The notes under the pieces were generated by a model. That model did not search any database. It had not been told where the DNA came from and was given only the letters and a program-made list of their open reading frames with translations. Positions 38,901 to 50,900 of a stretch of DNA of 64,000 nt are shown piece by piece. Positions within the stretch are counted from its first letter, which is position 1. Every line of letters starts with the position of its first letter. This DNA comes from Mactromeris polynyma. Its lineage: Eukaryota > Mollusca > Bivalvia > Venerida > Mactridae. The DNA lies in assembly GCA_032209605.1 (NCBI GenBank), contig JASFXZ010000014.1, positions 1,446,912 through 1,510,911 on the forward strand, in the 5' to 3' direction. Both the position numbers and the translations under genes were made by a program.

Positions 38901-41900
38901 TATCAATTAGACTGTTAATCTTGTGATAAGCTGATTTACCTATCATGTATGTTTACATTGACCGATTGCTTGTAAACAATGGTCAAGTTAACGCCGGCGA
39001 ACTATACATACGTTATAATGCGCTCCGCGTGTTTGTTTATATAACGTCTTATATTTGTTATTCTAACTGATAGGACAAAATTCCCCCACTAGGATTTAAA
39101 AAAAACCTTATAGATTAAACCATGCTGACACATATTAGTAAAAAAGTTCTAATTCACTCCATGTGTTTGTTTAAGGAATATACGTCTTACATTTGTTAGG
39201 ACTGATAGGACAAAATCCCCCCCCCCCAATGGGATTGAAATAAAATACTTATACAATTATTAGATGATATATACACATGTACTATATTTTTGCACTACGA
39301 CCGTAATTTGTCAACTGAAGATAAGTACATACCTTACAAAGGTGCATTAAAGACATTTAAATATCATTTCGTTCCAAATTGATGTGTGTGTGTGTCTTGG
39401 AGTACTCCGCTCTGACTTTTTTCACCTTAGCACAACATTTACCTGAATACCATTACCTTTTATACAAACAACAAAACAATAATAACATTTCAAATTTGTT
39501 ATTTGGAAATCTCATTGCTAGAGAAAGCACTTGGGTAACCGACATACGCAACATTTCAATACATTTACATTTCACTCAAAACATTCATAACCCGTATAAT
39601 AATGATAAATACTCCAGCAGGTAGAAAACTTGTTCATGAAGCATATCTTACACTGACATAAGTAGCAAATTTTCACCACAAACACTTTTCTTGTATTTAA
39701 AGTTAAAAATCAATATTGACGAAGTGAACACATCGGTTCCCCAAAGCTGATTAACGCCACCTGGCGGTTATTACATTCTAAACAAGGGAACACTCAAATG
39801 TAGAAAATTATATGACTTGAAAGTTTTTTTCGAGGGGGGGGGGTTGTCTGGCTTTCCAATACATATATTTGATAGTTTAGTTTCGATTGATTTACAAGAT
39901 TGCAAGCCTGTGGCCCATGAATGAATGACATATATAATACAGAGAATATAATATGAAGTCACATGTGTACACAGTCCAAATAGTATACAGCGTAAAAGTG
40001 TACATGAGTAATTGTAAATGTATATACAATTTAGTTTCTTTATTTGTCTCAGGTTTCGGACAAATATTCAGCGCCGACCCATTACATGCATCGTTGCCAC
40101 AGCACGCTGTACGTGTTGGTCGTACTAAACAGTATGGATGGATTCAGGTGGATAGTCAGAGGAATGTCACTGGAAGAAGTCCTGGAGTATTGACAGCATT
40201 AAATACAAACTCTAAACTTTATGTTGGAGATATAGAACTCTCTGAGATCGGAGTATTGTCTGATGATAATTTCTTCAAAAATGGATTGAACGGTAAAAAT
40301 GCAGAAAGCGCTTACGGAATCCGGTTGGTGCCACAACGAATGTCGCGGTAAAAGCGACACACAACATGACACACGACATTCGAACGCAACACTCGATACG
40401 ACACACGACAAACGAAGCGACATGCGAAGCGACACACGACATTCAAAGCGGCACACGACACGACACACGACATTCGAAACGACACACGCATTCGAAACGA
40501 CACACGACATTCGATACGACACACGACATTCGAAACGACACATGACATTCGAACGCGACGACAATTGACCACAGGAATATTGCATCTGTTTCACGAACTG
40601 TCTTTTCGTATGTCGTGTGTCTTATCGAGTGTTACGTCTGAATGTCGTGTCGTGTGTCGCTTCGTATGTTGTGTGTCGTAACGAATGTCGCGTCCATTCA
40701 TTCTGGCACTAACCGGATTCCGTAAGCGCTCATTATTTAGACCATCGTATATTCTAAAGCAAGTCGATCTTATTAACGGACTGGTTATAATAAGGAAGAA
40801 CACCTTAAACTGGATCATGAAATCTTATAAATGTGATGGCTTTAGTTTCGAGGTGGTCTTTAAATGAGGTTTCACTTTACAATAATACCTCCCTTGGGAC
40901 CCTTTAAACGTGGTCTTAATATTGAGGTGGTCTTGATATTGAGGTTAAATAAAGATCAAAATAGTGAAATGTTTTTTAATGTTAATTTTAAGATGGTCTT
41001 ATTATTGAGATGGACTTTTTAAGTGAATTTTTACTGTATGTAGTTTGTAAGTGCTTGATAATTTATATATTTATTAGATCACGCTCTCACAAATCCGACC
41101 AATCAGTGGCCTCCATTTCAACCGTCTATATCGTATAGACAACCTCCTAAAGTTCATGTGGTCTCAGTCGGATAGACAGTCAGTTGCAAGGCGCGTAGTT
41201 ACATGTACGCAAAAATACGCCATTTCGTACACATGGCCATCAAAATTAGAAAAAAAATGCAATAATCAACAGTTTAGCATTTATATCCATCTTGAGATAT
41301 ACATTTTCTGCATATTAAACGATTCAAAATTTACTCTAATTCCTGTAAAAATGTCACCGGATTGCACCACGAAACTTCTATAAAACGATGTTTTCCGGGT
41401 TACCATGCCCTTAAACCTCTCGCGTACACTCAGCTCTGGTCACACCCCTGTCTTGAAGTTTATATTGCATATGAACACTCGCTATCAGTCTTATTCTGTC
41501 CCGTATTCTATGTCACTCGTATTGTATTCTCTACGTACGCGAAATTTCAGGATGCATCTTCAATTTGAAGATAAAGAATCAGGACACTGAGTTTCTTCCA
41601 CCCGGAAGTCCACCAGGTCACGTGTCTGAAGGTCGAAATGTAGGACAATGTTCGTCTTTATCATGTGACAATGAACCGTGTAATAATGGCGGGAAATGTA
41701 TTGATATTGGCGCCTCTGTGTAGTAAGTAGATCTTCCTAAGTTTGATCATATTCTTAGCAACTTCATTATACGGAGTAACACTGTGCAAATTCCATATAC
41801 ACTCGAACCTTGTTCATTCGAACTCATCTGGTCCGACATTTTATTTCGAATAATACATAGTTTTGAATAGCCCATTTCATTTCAACGTGCCTAAAAAGAT

Positions 41901-44900
41901 ACACCGGGACGCGATCTTTATTTCGGATGATACCAAGTATTCGGATAGAAGGTTGTGGAATAAACGAGGTCCGACTGTACAATTAGACTTATTCATAAGG
42001 AACACAATATGGGACTTCAAAAACTGCTCTTGTATCATGTATGTTCATAATAATTTGGCTGCAATATGTCTATTAGGAGATTTATGATGTCTCTTTTTAT
42101 ATCTAAGTGTTCTTTATATAAGTGTTCTTTATAAGCATAGTTTACTGTAAGGGAATGTTCTTTAGTGTTCTTTATATAAGTGTTCTTTATAAGCATAGTT
42201 TACTGTAAGGGAATGTTGGAAGGTTGGAAAGCAAGGTTAGCTGGCATAGTCAATGGCTGTTTTTTTTTACAATTGAAATACTATTAAACCCGCTATTGAA
42301 CCCCAGTCCTTCTCTCTCTCGGCTGTACTGTTCAACTCTTTCAGCTTGTTACTGAGTAGTACAAACAAATGATTAGCCGATTGCTGTTTTAAGTAATTAT
42401 GAATGTCTAGATACAGTAAAACCTCAATAATAAGACCACCATTGGGACCGTTGAAAACTGGTCTTCTTATTGCAGTAGTCTTAATATTGAGGTTGAATAA
42501 AGAGCAGAACGGTGAAAATGGACTTGAAAATTGTATTCTTAATTTTGAAGTGGTCATATTATTGAGGTGGTCTTTAGGCGAGGTTTTACTGCAATCTTAA
42601 AATATTATTGTTGTTGTTTTGTCAAAGTTTAACTCCGTTTTTCAACGCTAATTCAGTTAAACATTGTGTTGTCAGTCGTGCCTTGTGATGCTGTTAGTGC
42701 TGGCTATGCCATCCTTTCTCATTTTATGTGTAACATAATAAACATCTTGTTATTAAAGCGTCATAATAATAGCCACGCCATTTTATAAACCAGTTTATTC
42801 TAAAATGTTTTCTGATATTTTCCAGTTTCTGTAAGCAATAATCCATTTCAGTTGCAACTGCTCAGGGAAATGGAAAGGAACATTTTGCACAGATAGTATC
42901 ACTGTGTGTGATTCAGCGCACGCATGCACAACCGGAAGCACATGCCTTCCGGTCGGTGATGATACGTACACATGTATTTGTCCTCTTGGACGAAAGGGCG
43001 AACATTGTGATCAAGGTATGTTCAATTTATACAGATATTTGCTTGGAAATACATGCAGTTAGTATTTAAACAGCAACTATAGATTACATCTTTAAGTGTA
43101 AAGTTCGAACGCGTAAGTTCTGTTTTCTATCCCCACTTTGGAGAACGTAGGCCCGTCCGGTTAGCTCAGTCGATAGAGCGCTCGATTGCTAATCGAGAGG
43201 TCATGTGCACTCTGTGAGGAGGAGCTGGTTAGTCTGGTTGGTAACCCAGGAGCTTAGGTCAACTGAACGTCGTATATAACTGACATACTGTTGAGAAACG
43301 GCGTAAAACTCGAAACAAACAAACATACATACAAACAAAACTCAGAGTACATAACATGCGAAAGTAATCTCCCTTGCCAAAGCGATATACATGTACGCTA
43401 TTATTGATACAGCAATTGTCTCCCTTTACGCCAATAACAGTTTATGGGAATGCATATAACCTGACTGAAGTCATAAGTTATAGGTTTTGAAATTCTGTAG
43501 AAAGTGTCTATTACGTCCAAATACTTTGATAGTCGGCCCCGTATAAAAGTGTTCGCCTCCAGAGTAGAGAGTCACTACTTCGGTCGATGACCTCGATATA
43601 CAGAAAACCTCCATAATGTGACCACTCTTGTGACCCTTGAAAACTGGTCTATTTTAGGTGGTCTAAGTGTTGAGCAAAATTGGGTAAATGGACTTAAAAA
43701 TTGTGTTCATAATTATGAGGTGGTCTTATTATTGAGGTGGTCTTTAAGCGAGGTTTAACTGTATATCAAAGTCATTAAATTGAACTAATAACCCCCATGA
43801 CAACGCACGACATTTTACGAGTAAGTGCAGTGTATGGATTGATTCATTCAGTGTCAAGTTACATTAACAGGTGCAGAAACTAAAATTCCCAAACCTTACA
43901 TGCGTGTCCGAGTATATATACGTAAATATACAGATACAGTCAAACCTGTGTTAAAGACCACCTGCGAACAAAGACCACTATTGCAAAACCTGTCTGCAAA
44001 GACCACCAATTTTATCTCCCATCAGACCATTTTTAATGATATTTAATCTGTTAATAGAGACCACCTGTAAACAAAGACCACATTTTGCTGTTCCCATGGG
44101 TGGTCTTTACAGACAGGTTTGACTGTATATTTAATTACAAGATTTTCAAATAAGCCATCATGGTTTATTGTAACATTATATTCTGTTATTATACTACGTT
44201 TTGCACGTAATATTATCCAGCTTGTCGTTGCAGACAGGCTAGAGCAAAACCAAACAATGACCAAAAAGTTACGCCCCCTACAATATGCACAAATTCTGGA
44301 CCCGCCCCTCCGTTATTATAATCTTAATGTAAGCTTAACACAATTATATCTTCCAGATATTCAAATTAGTGATGCTAAGTTCTTCGGCGAGCATTCGTTC
44401 ATGTCATTTGCTCCAGTGTTTGTAAAAAGACGCATGGACATGAGACTACAAATCAAGCCAGAAAAGGGGGATGGATTGTTGTTTTATGCTGCACAACGCC
44501 TGCACAGCACCTCGGGTGACTTCATGTCGCTAACGGTACATGGTAGTTATGTAACATTTAGGTTGAACATGGGTACCGGCACGAGTACCATCCGAAACGG
44601 TGTATCGCTGAGTAACGGTGAGTATTACGAGTGGAGACCCTCTCAACATTGCCAAGTTAGCTAGTTTGGTTTTGTAATGATTGAATTTATTTGACGAATG
44701 TAAAATAATAGTTCTTTCTATTTATGTTTAGTCATTCTTCACAAGACGCGTGAATAAAAATATGTTCATGTAATAAGGCGACGTTCTCACATTGATTTGC
44801 TAACACCAGAGATTTATTTGCATCTAATACATATTACAGTGTATATGATTAGACATCGTAAGACGTCATTGTCATGGTTGATACGGCATAATAAGGCGTC

Positions 44901-47900
44901 GTGTTCATAGTTTCTGTGGCATAAATAGCGTCATGTTCATAATTTCTGTGGCATAAAAGGCGTCATGTTCATAGATTCTGTGGCATAAAAGACGTCATGT
45001 TCATATTTTATGTGGCATCAAAGGCGTCATGATCATAGATTCGGTGGAACAAAAGGCGTCATGTTCATAGTTTCTGTTCCTGTGGCATAAAAGGCGTCAT
45101 GTTCATAGTTTCTGTGGCATAAAAGGCGTCATGTTCGTAGTTTCTGTGGCATAAAAGGCGTCATGATCATAGTTTCTGTGGCATAAACAACCTCATGTTC
45201 ATAGTTTCTGTGGCATAAAAGGCGTCATGTTCATAGTTTCTGTGGCATAAACAACCTCATGTTCATAGTTTCTGTGGCATAAAAGGCGTCATGTTCATAG
45301 TTTCTGTGGCATAAACAACCTCATGTTCATAGTTTCTGTGGCATAAAAGGCGTCATGTTCATAGTTTCTGTGGCATAAACAACCTCATGTTCATAGTTTC
45401 TGTGGCATAAAAGGCGTCATGTTCATAGTTTCTGTGGCATAAACAACCTCATGTTCGTAGTTCCTGTGGCATAAAAAGCGTCATGTTCATAGTTTCTGTG
45501 GCATAAACAACCTCATGTTCATAGTTTATGTGGCATAAAAGGCGTCATGTTCATAGTTTCTGTGGCATAAACAACCTCATGTTCATAGTTCCTGTGGCAT
45601 AAAAAGGCGTCATGTTCATAGTTTCTGTGGCATAAAAGGCGTCATGATCATATATTCGGTGGCATAAAAGGGTGATTTTGGAAAATGTTGGCGTCATTTC
45701 ATTGCTGATGTGGCATACGGAGTCAATGGCACACAAATGCGTCAGTTCATAGTTGATTTACCTATAAAAGGTCATTTTCATAGTTGATAATTTACGATAA
45801 GGCACCGTTTTCATAGTTGATAAATTACGATAAGGCACCATTTTCATAGTTGATAATTTACGATAAGGCACCATTTTCATAGTTGATAATTTACGATAAG
45901 GCACCATTTTCATAGTTGATAATTTACGATAAGGCACCATTTTCATAGTTGATAATTTACGATAAGGCACCATTTTCATAGTTGATAATTTACGATAAGG
46001 CACCATTTTCATAGTTGATAATTTACGATAAGGCACCATTTTCATAGTTGATAATTTATGATAGGGCACCATTTTCATAGTTGATAATTTACGATAAGGC
46101 ACCATTTTCATAGTTGATAATTTACGATAAGGCACCATTTTCATAGTTGATAATTTACGATAAGGCACCATTTTCATAGTTGATAATTTATGATAGGGCA
46201 CCATTTTCATAGTTGATAATTTATGATAGGGCACCATTTTCATAGTTGATAATTTATGATAGGGCACCATTTTCATAGTTGATAATTTATGATAGGGCAC
46301 CATTTTCATAGTTGATTAAAGTTTGATATGACTTGTCTTTATACGATAAGGTGTTATTTGTAGCGAAAAATGCCACATTTTTCTTCGTCCATTTTTGAAT
46401 ACTTAACCTAATATTACGCATTAACTTAAACATCTTTCTACACATGCTTGGCTATTGTATAGGCTCCTGGTACACTCTGGAAGCCGGTAGGAACATAACA
46501 CATGGATACGTTACCGTGAACAACGAGACAGTGACGGACATACTTAATGGAACAATGTCATTTATGGACATAACAACGAACTTCTATTTAGGTAAATTAA
46601 CATGTCACTAATTATGATTTTTAATTAACAAGAAAGAGGAATTTTTTAATATCGGACGGACAGCAAGACACGTGTCGGCTTTCCTCAAAATCATGATAAT
46701 GTCTGGCCCACTATTCAAAACAAATCCACTACTTCATGTTTTCACTTTAAATTAAATTTTTAGGGCAATCTTAACTCAAATGATGATTCTGCGCTCAATC
46801 ATTTCTGTAACTCACTTTAAATAACATTATGCTCATGTTTTGTTCATTTGCTTCCCTAAACAAACATTAAAAATCTTCTATATATAGTTAAAACATCAAT
46901 AAATATGCATTAGCAAAGTATACACTAACAATGTATTTCGCTGTGTTTATGTTTTTGTATAATATTCCGGAATATATCTTTTTCTCATAGTTTTATACTT
47001 TGCACAGGTCAAAAAGAAGTGAAACTCGTCTTCAATGTCCCCATTTTCACACACCAGACACAGTCTTTGATTCCTCTCTATACGATGTTGACCATAACGA
47101 CCAGTTTCTATTCTAAGTTTATATATTGCAATGGTTCCTATTAAGGATGTTTTAGCCCATGTATCAACAATTCTGGATGACACAATTCCGTGGTAAAGTT
47201 CCTATTACAAGAACGGCGGGGGACCTTAGAACTGTTGAAACATTGAAGTGTTACTATGATGATTTTTTTGTGTTTTTTTTTATTACAGGTTCTCTTCCAA
47301 ATCTAGCGGACGCAGCTCCAGATGCATTTGTTGGGGAACCAGTATCGTTTGCAGGATGTGTACGAGAATTTGTTGTGAATGAGAATGAGTACGCTCCCTC
47401 GGAGGAAGGTTGGTAAAGCAAAGATAAAGTATTGAAGCTCTTTCAGCTAATAATGATTATGTAAATAATGTGAATTCGATACAATATGAAGTTGAATTGT
47501 GGATATTTTCGGTTTTAATTTGATGTACAAATTCACCGTGGCTACCGTCTACCGGAAATGAAGCGTACACTATGCGTAGTTGCCGTATATGCGGCGTAGG
47601 TGGTGGCCACGGTGTAATTTATGTCAACGAATTTCGAATTTAATTGTTAAAAGGATTTTTGCTGGTAAAATTTGTACATGTGATATTTGGAAACAGTAAA
47701 TCATAAGAGGTATATGCGGAAAACATTGAAAAAGCCCATGTACTGTTGTATTTGCATCTTGTCGCGTTTTTTGGTGTGATCTGGCCGATTTCCCACAGTT
47801 TTTTCAGTTTCAAGTGGTGGCCAGTTGTTCCACTACCAAATGAGTCAACTTCCATTAAAAATTCGCAGCATGAGATCGAATTACATAATTGCTTTGCACA

Positions 47901-50900
47901 ATTTGCACTTCCGATAAGCGTTATCCAAATAAGTAGTCTTGCAAATAACCGGAATTAATTATATGACCTAATGTATGTTGATTTTATTCTGAATAAGATT
48001 GACTGATTTCTCATTTTATGAAGGTGCCGTTCGAGGAGCAGATATTGGTGACTGTGATGACACGCCATGTGGATACGGGGTATGCCGTCATGGTGTATGT
48101 ACAGCATCTCCAAACAGTACATTTGTTTGTTCCTGTTTAAATGGCTACTTAGGTGAAAGATGCGAAATCCCCATACAGTGCGCTAACCATAGTTGTGAAT
48201 ACGGTCAATGTGTAGCTGATCAGTCAGATAGCTATAGATGTGATTGTAACATAGGATGGACGGATCGACTGTGCGACAAAGGTTGGCGAGTTTGTTATGT
48301 ACCGTAAAATCTCATTTAAAGAACATCTCGAAATTAAGTCCATCTCATTAATAAGACCGTATATTCAATGGGCAAGTTTCAGATAATTATACCATCTCGC
48401 AAATAAAACCGACTTATTTCAGAAGCAACGATGATTTTTGAGGTTTTACAATAAGTATATATGAGCGCTAAGTACTATGTGATTTACAACCTGTATGTGG
48501 TGATACTATTTGCAAGCAGGAAACAATATTTACTCCATATGGTCACTTTGTTTTAATTTTGCCATATGGGGCAAAATATTGCTACTGTCATTACATGGTC
48601 ACGTCACTTGTGACGTTTTCTGGAAATGACGTCACTTAAAGAAGAGGTTGGAAATCGTACAGCAGCGCTCATATGGACTGCGGTAGCATCGAAGTTTGTT
48701 AGCTCCATTTTCTCGAAAGGAAGTGGTTAACCGTTCGGACTAGAATCGTAATCAAGCGGTACACGAAATATAAAGAATGCCGAGGTGTTACAATTTCTGG
48801 TCACTCCAGATCCAAAATGTATTTCGGTAAAGGTAACGTACCCCTTATCGAGGGATTAACCAATCAGCGTCAATGTTACAAAAGTTGTTTAGTTGAAGAG
48901 AAGTTGGTTTAGTGGTTAACGTACGATTTGATTGGTTTACACAACACTGATATGCAGATAGCAAAGCCATGTTAGCACGGCTGCGCCGAAAAAAGTATAT
49001 TCTTAAACTGAAATATAATTTGAATGGTTGGAAATCATATAGCCATCAACGAAAAGAAGTAAAGAAATGTCAAACCTCTTGAACTATGTATATTTTATAT
49101 TACAGTGGAGACACTAGGTAACGCAATACGATTCAATGCAGATAGCTTCGTTTCTATAATGGATAAAAGCAACGAGTACGGCAACAAATCATTGACTTCC
49201 ATTTCATTTGAGTTAAGGTATCAACAGCTTGATGGACTTGTGCTTTGGAATGGAGAGGTACAGAATTTACTGTAGTGTATCTATCCCCACCATTTTATCT
49301 ACTAATCAGGCAATTAGTTATCTCCCTTGTCAATATCGATTTTAAGATCGATTGCGTAAATCGATAGTGCAATGTATTAATTTTGAGCCAATCATTGAGA
49401 GATGCATATTTATGCATGATACGTATACTGTATATATATATACATGTACATGTAATTATATAATATTATATAATCATTGTTTGATTATTGCAAATGTATT
49501 TTTTATTTTGTTATTGTCACATAAACAGCAAGGTTCATGTAGATATTGTATTGAAACAGTGAAATTATATGAGTGTAATCTACTACCGATATTCGATTAA
49601 ACCACTTGAAAGAATGAAATAAAGGAAAGTACCTGCATAACATTATTTGGAAAATGTCTTCATCGATTTTGCACCGGACATCGCGTTCTGTGGCGAACAT
49701 TGTTGGTGACCGACAGTGGTATGTATATAGATGCGACTTTAACACGTTTATAACTTTAAGATCTGTGACTTCAGACTACTTCAGATGACGAGGATTATTT
49801 AGGTCTAGGGTTGAAAGACGGTCGTATCAAATTAGTTTGGAGTTTAGGATGGTACGCAAGGGATGTCATTACTACTTCGCTGAAGTATAACGATGGATTA
49901 TGGCATAAAGTGGATATAAACAGGTAAGAAAGCGATGGTTCTTCAGTTTGTCAGAATGTGCATCATCCCGTTCGTTGCCATGAAAATTACCAATTTTGAT
50001 GAAAAACGTGCCTTATACGTAGTTTGTATAATATTTGTATGTAACTCTTTTGCATTTGTAAATGTTTATATTACGTTGTACATTGTTCATGTAATAATTT
50101 CGATGAAACTCAAGCTTTATAGTTTATCTCTTTATGTTTATATGTGTGGGTCTTGTGTCTGTTTTGAATTTGTTATCGTTTTACATATGAGCGCCGCTGT
50201 ACGATTTCCAAGATCTTCTTAAAATGACGTCATTTCAAGAAAACGTCACACGTGACGTCACCATGTACTGACAGTAAGCAATATTTGCCCCATATGACAA
50301 TAACAAAACGAAGTGACCATATGGAGTTATTAGAATGCAACCTACATTTTCAGCCAATGAAATGACAGAACGGCTCCCGTTACGTACTACGCTTATTCAT
50401 TAAGAATTTCGACTTTTCGCGGGCTTTTTAAGCTCCGCCTACTGCGATTCTGTGTGAGCGTTATTATCTTTGGAAATTTACTATTCTTGTCCGTTATAGC
50501 TTTTATTTGAAATTTGCATGCGTATCGGCCAATCAAAATGTAGGTTACATTCTAAGTCATATTAAGTAAAATCACAGAAGACACAGAAGAGGGCTCACTC
50601 GCTACGCTCGCTCCGCCCCTTCTTAATCAATAAGATTTTACTTAAAATCTACTAACTATTACATAATGTTTCCTGCTTGCAAATAGAAACGTCACATGTT
50701 AAGTTTCTCGAAATAACGTCACTTACAGAAGAAGTTGTAAATTCCATAGCAGCGCTCATATATGCATATGTTTTATGTCACACTATTTTATAACAATTAT
50801 ACTTTATAGTCATTTGTAATCGTTTACATAAATGCATATGATTCGAGTCACAACAGTTTATAAAAAATATACTTTGTAGTCATTTGTAATCGTTTACATA

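Larger units (their letters stand above)
38634..40052 (+). other. eys intron 16 with interspersed repeats
   Basis: It contains a minus-strand tRNA-like SINE head (about 38795-38880), a direct pair 'actgataggacaaaat(t)ccccc' (about 39068 and 39195) and a LINE-tail-like segment (39890-40015). No coding exon is missing between exons 16 and 17. Confidence 0.5.

Noticed and set aside
40312..40818. Arg/Ser-rich frames on both strands
   Set aside because: They are translations of the foldback element's GACACACGACATTCGAA repeats.
43150..43210. Functional tRNA gene with GCT anticodon
   Set aside because: There is no acceptor stem or T arm; the sequence continues into a SINE body shared with two other copies.
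45758..46309. 183-codon minus-strand frame of repeated KMVPYRKLST
   Set aside because: It is a by-product of the 33-bp minisatellite; no start context, splice context or unique sequence.
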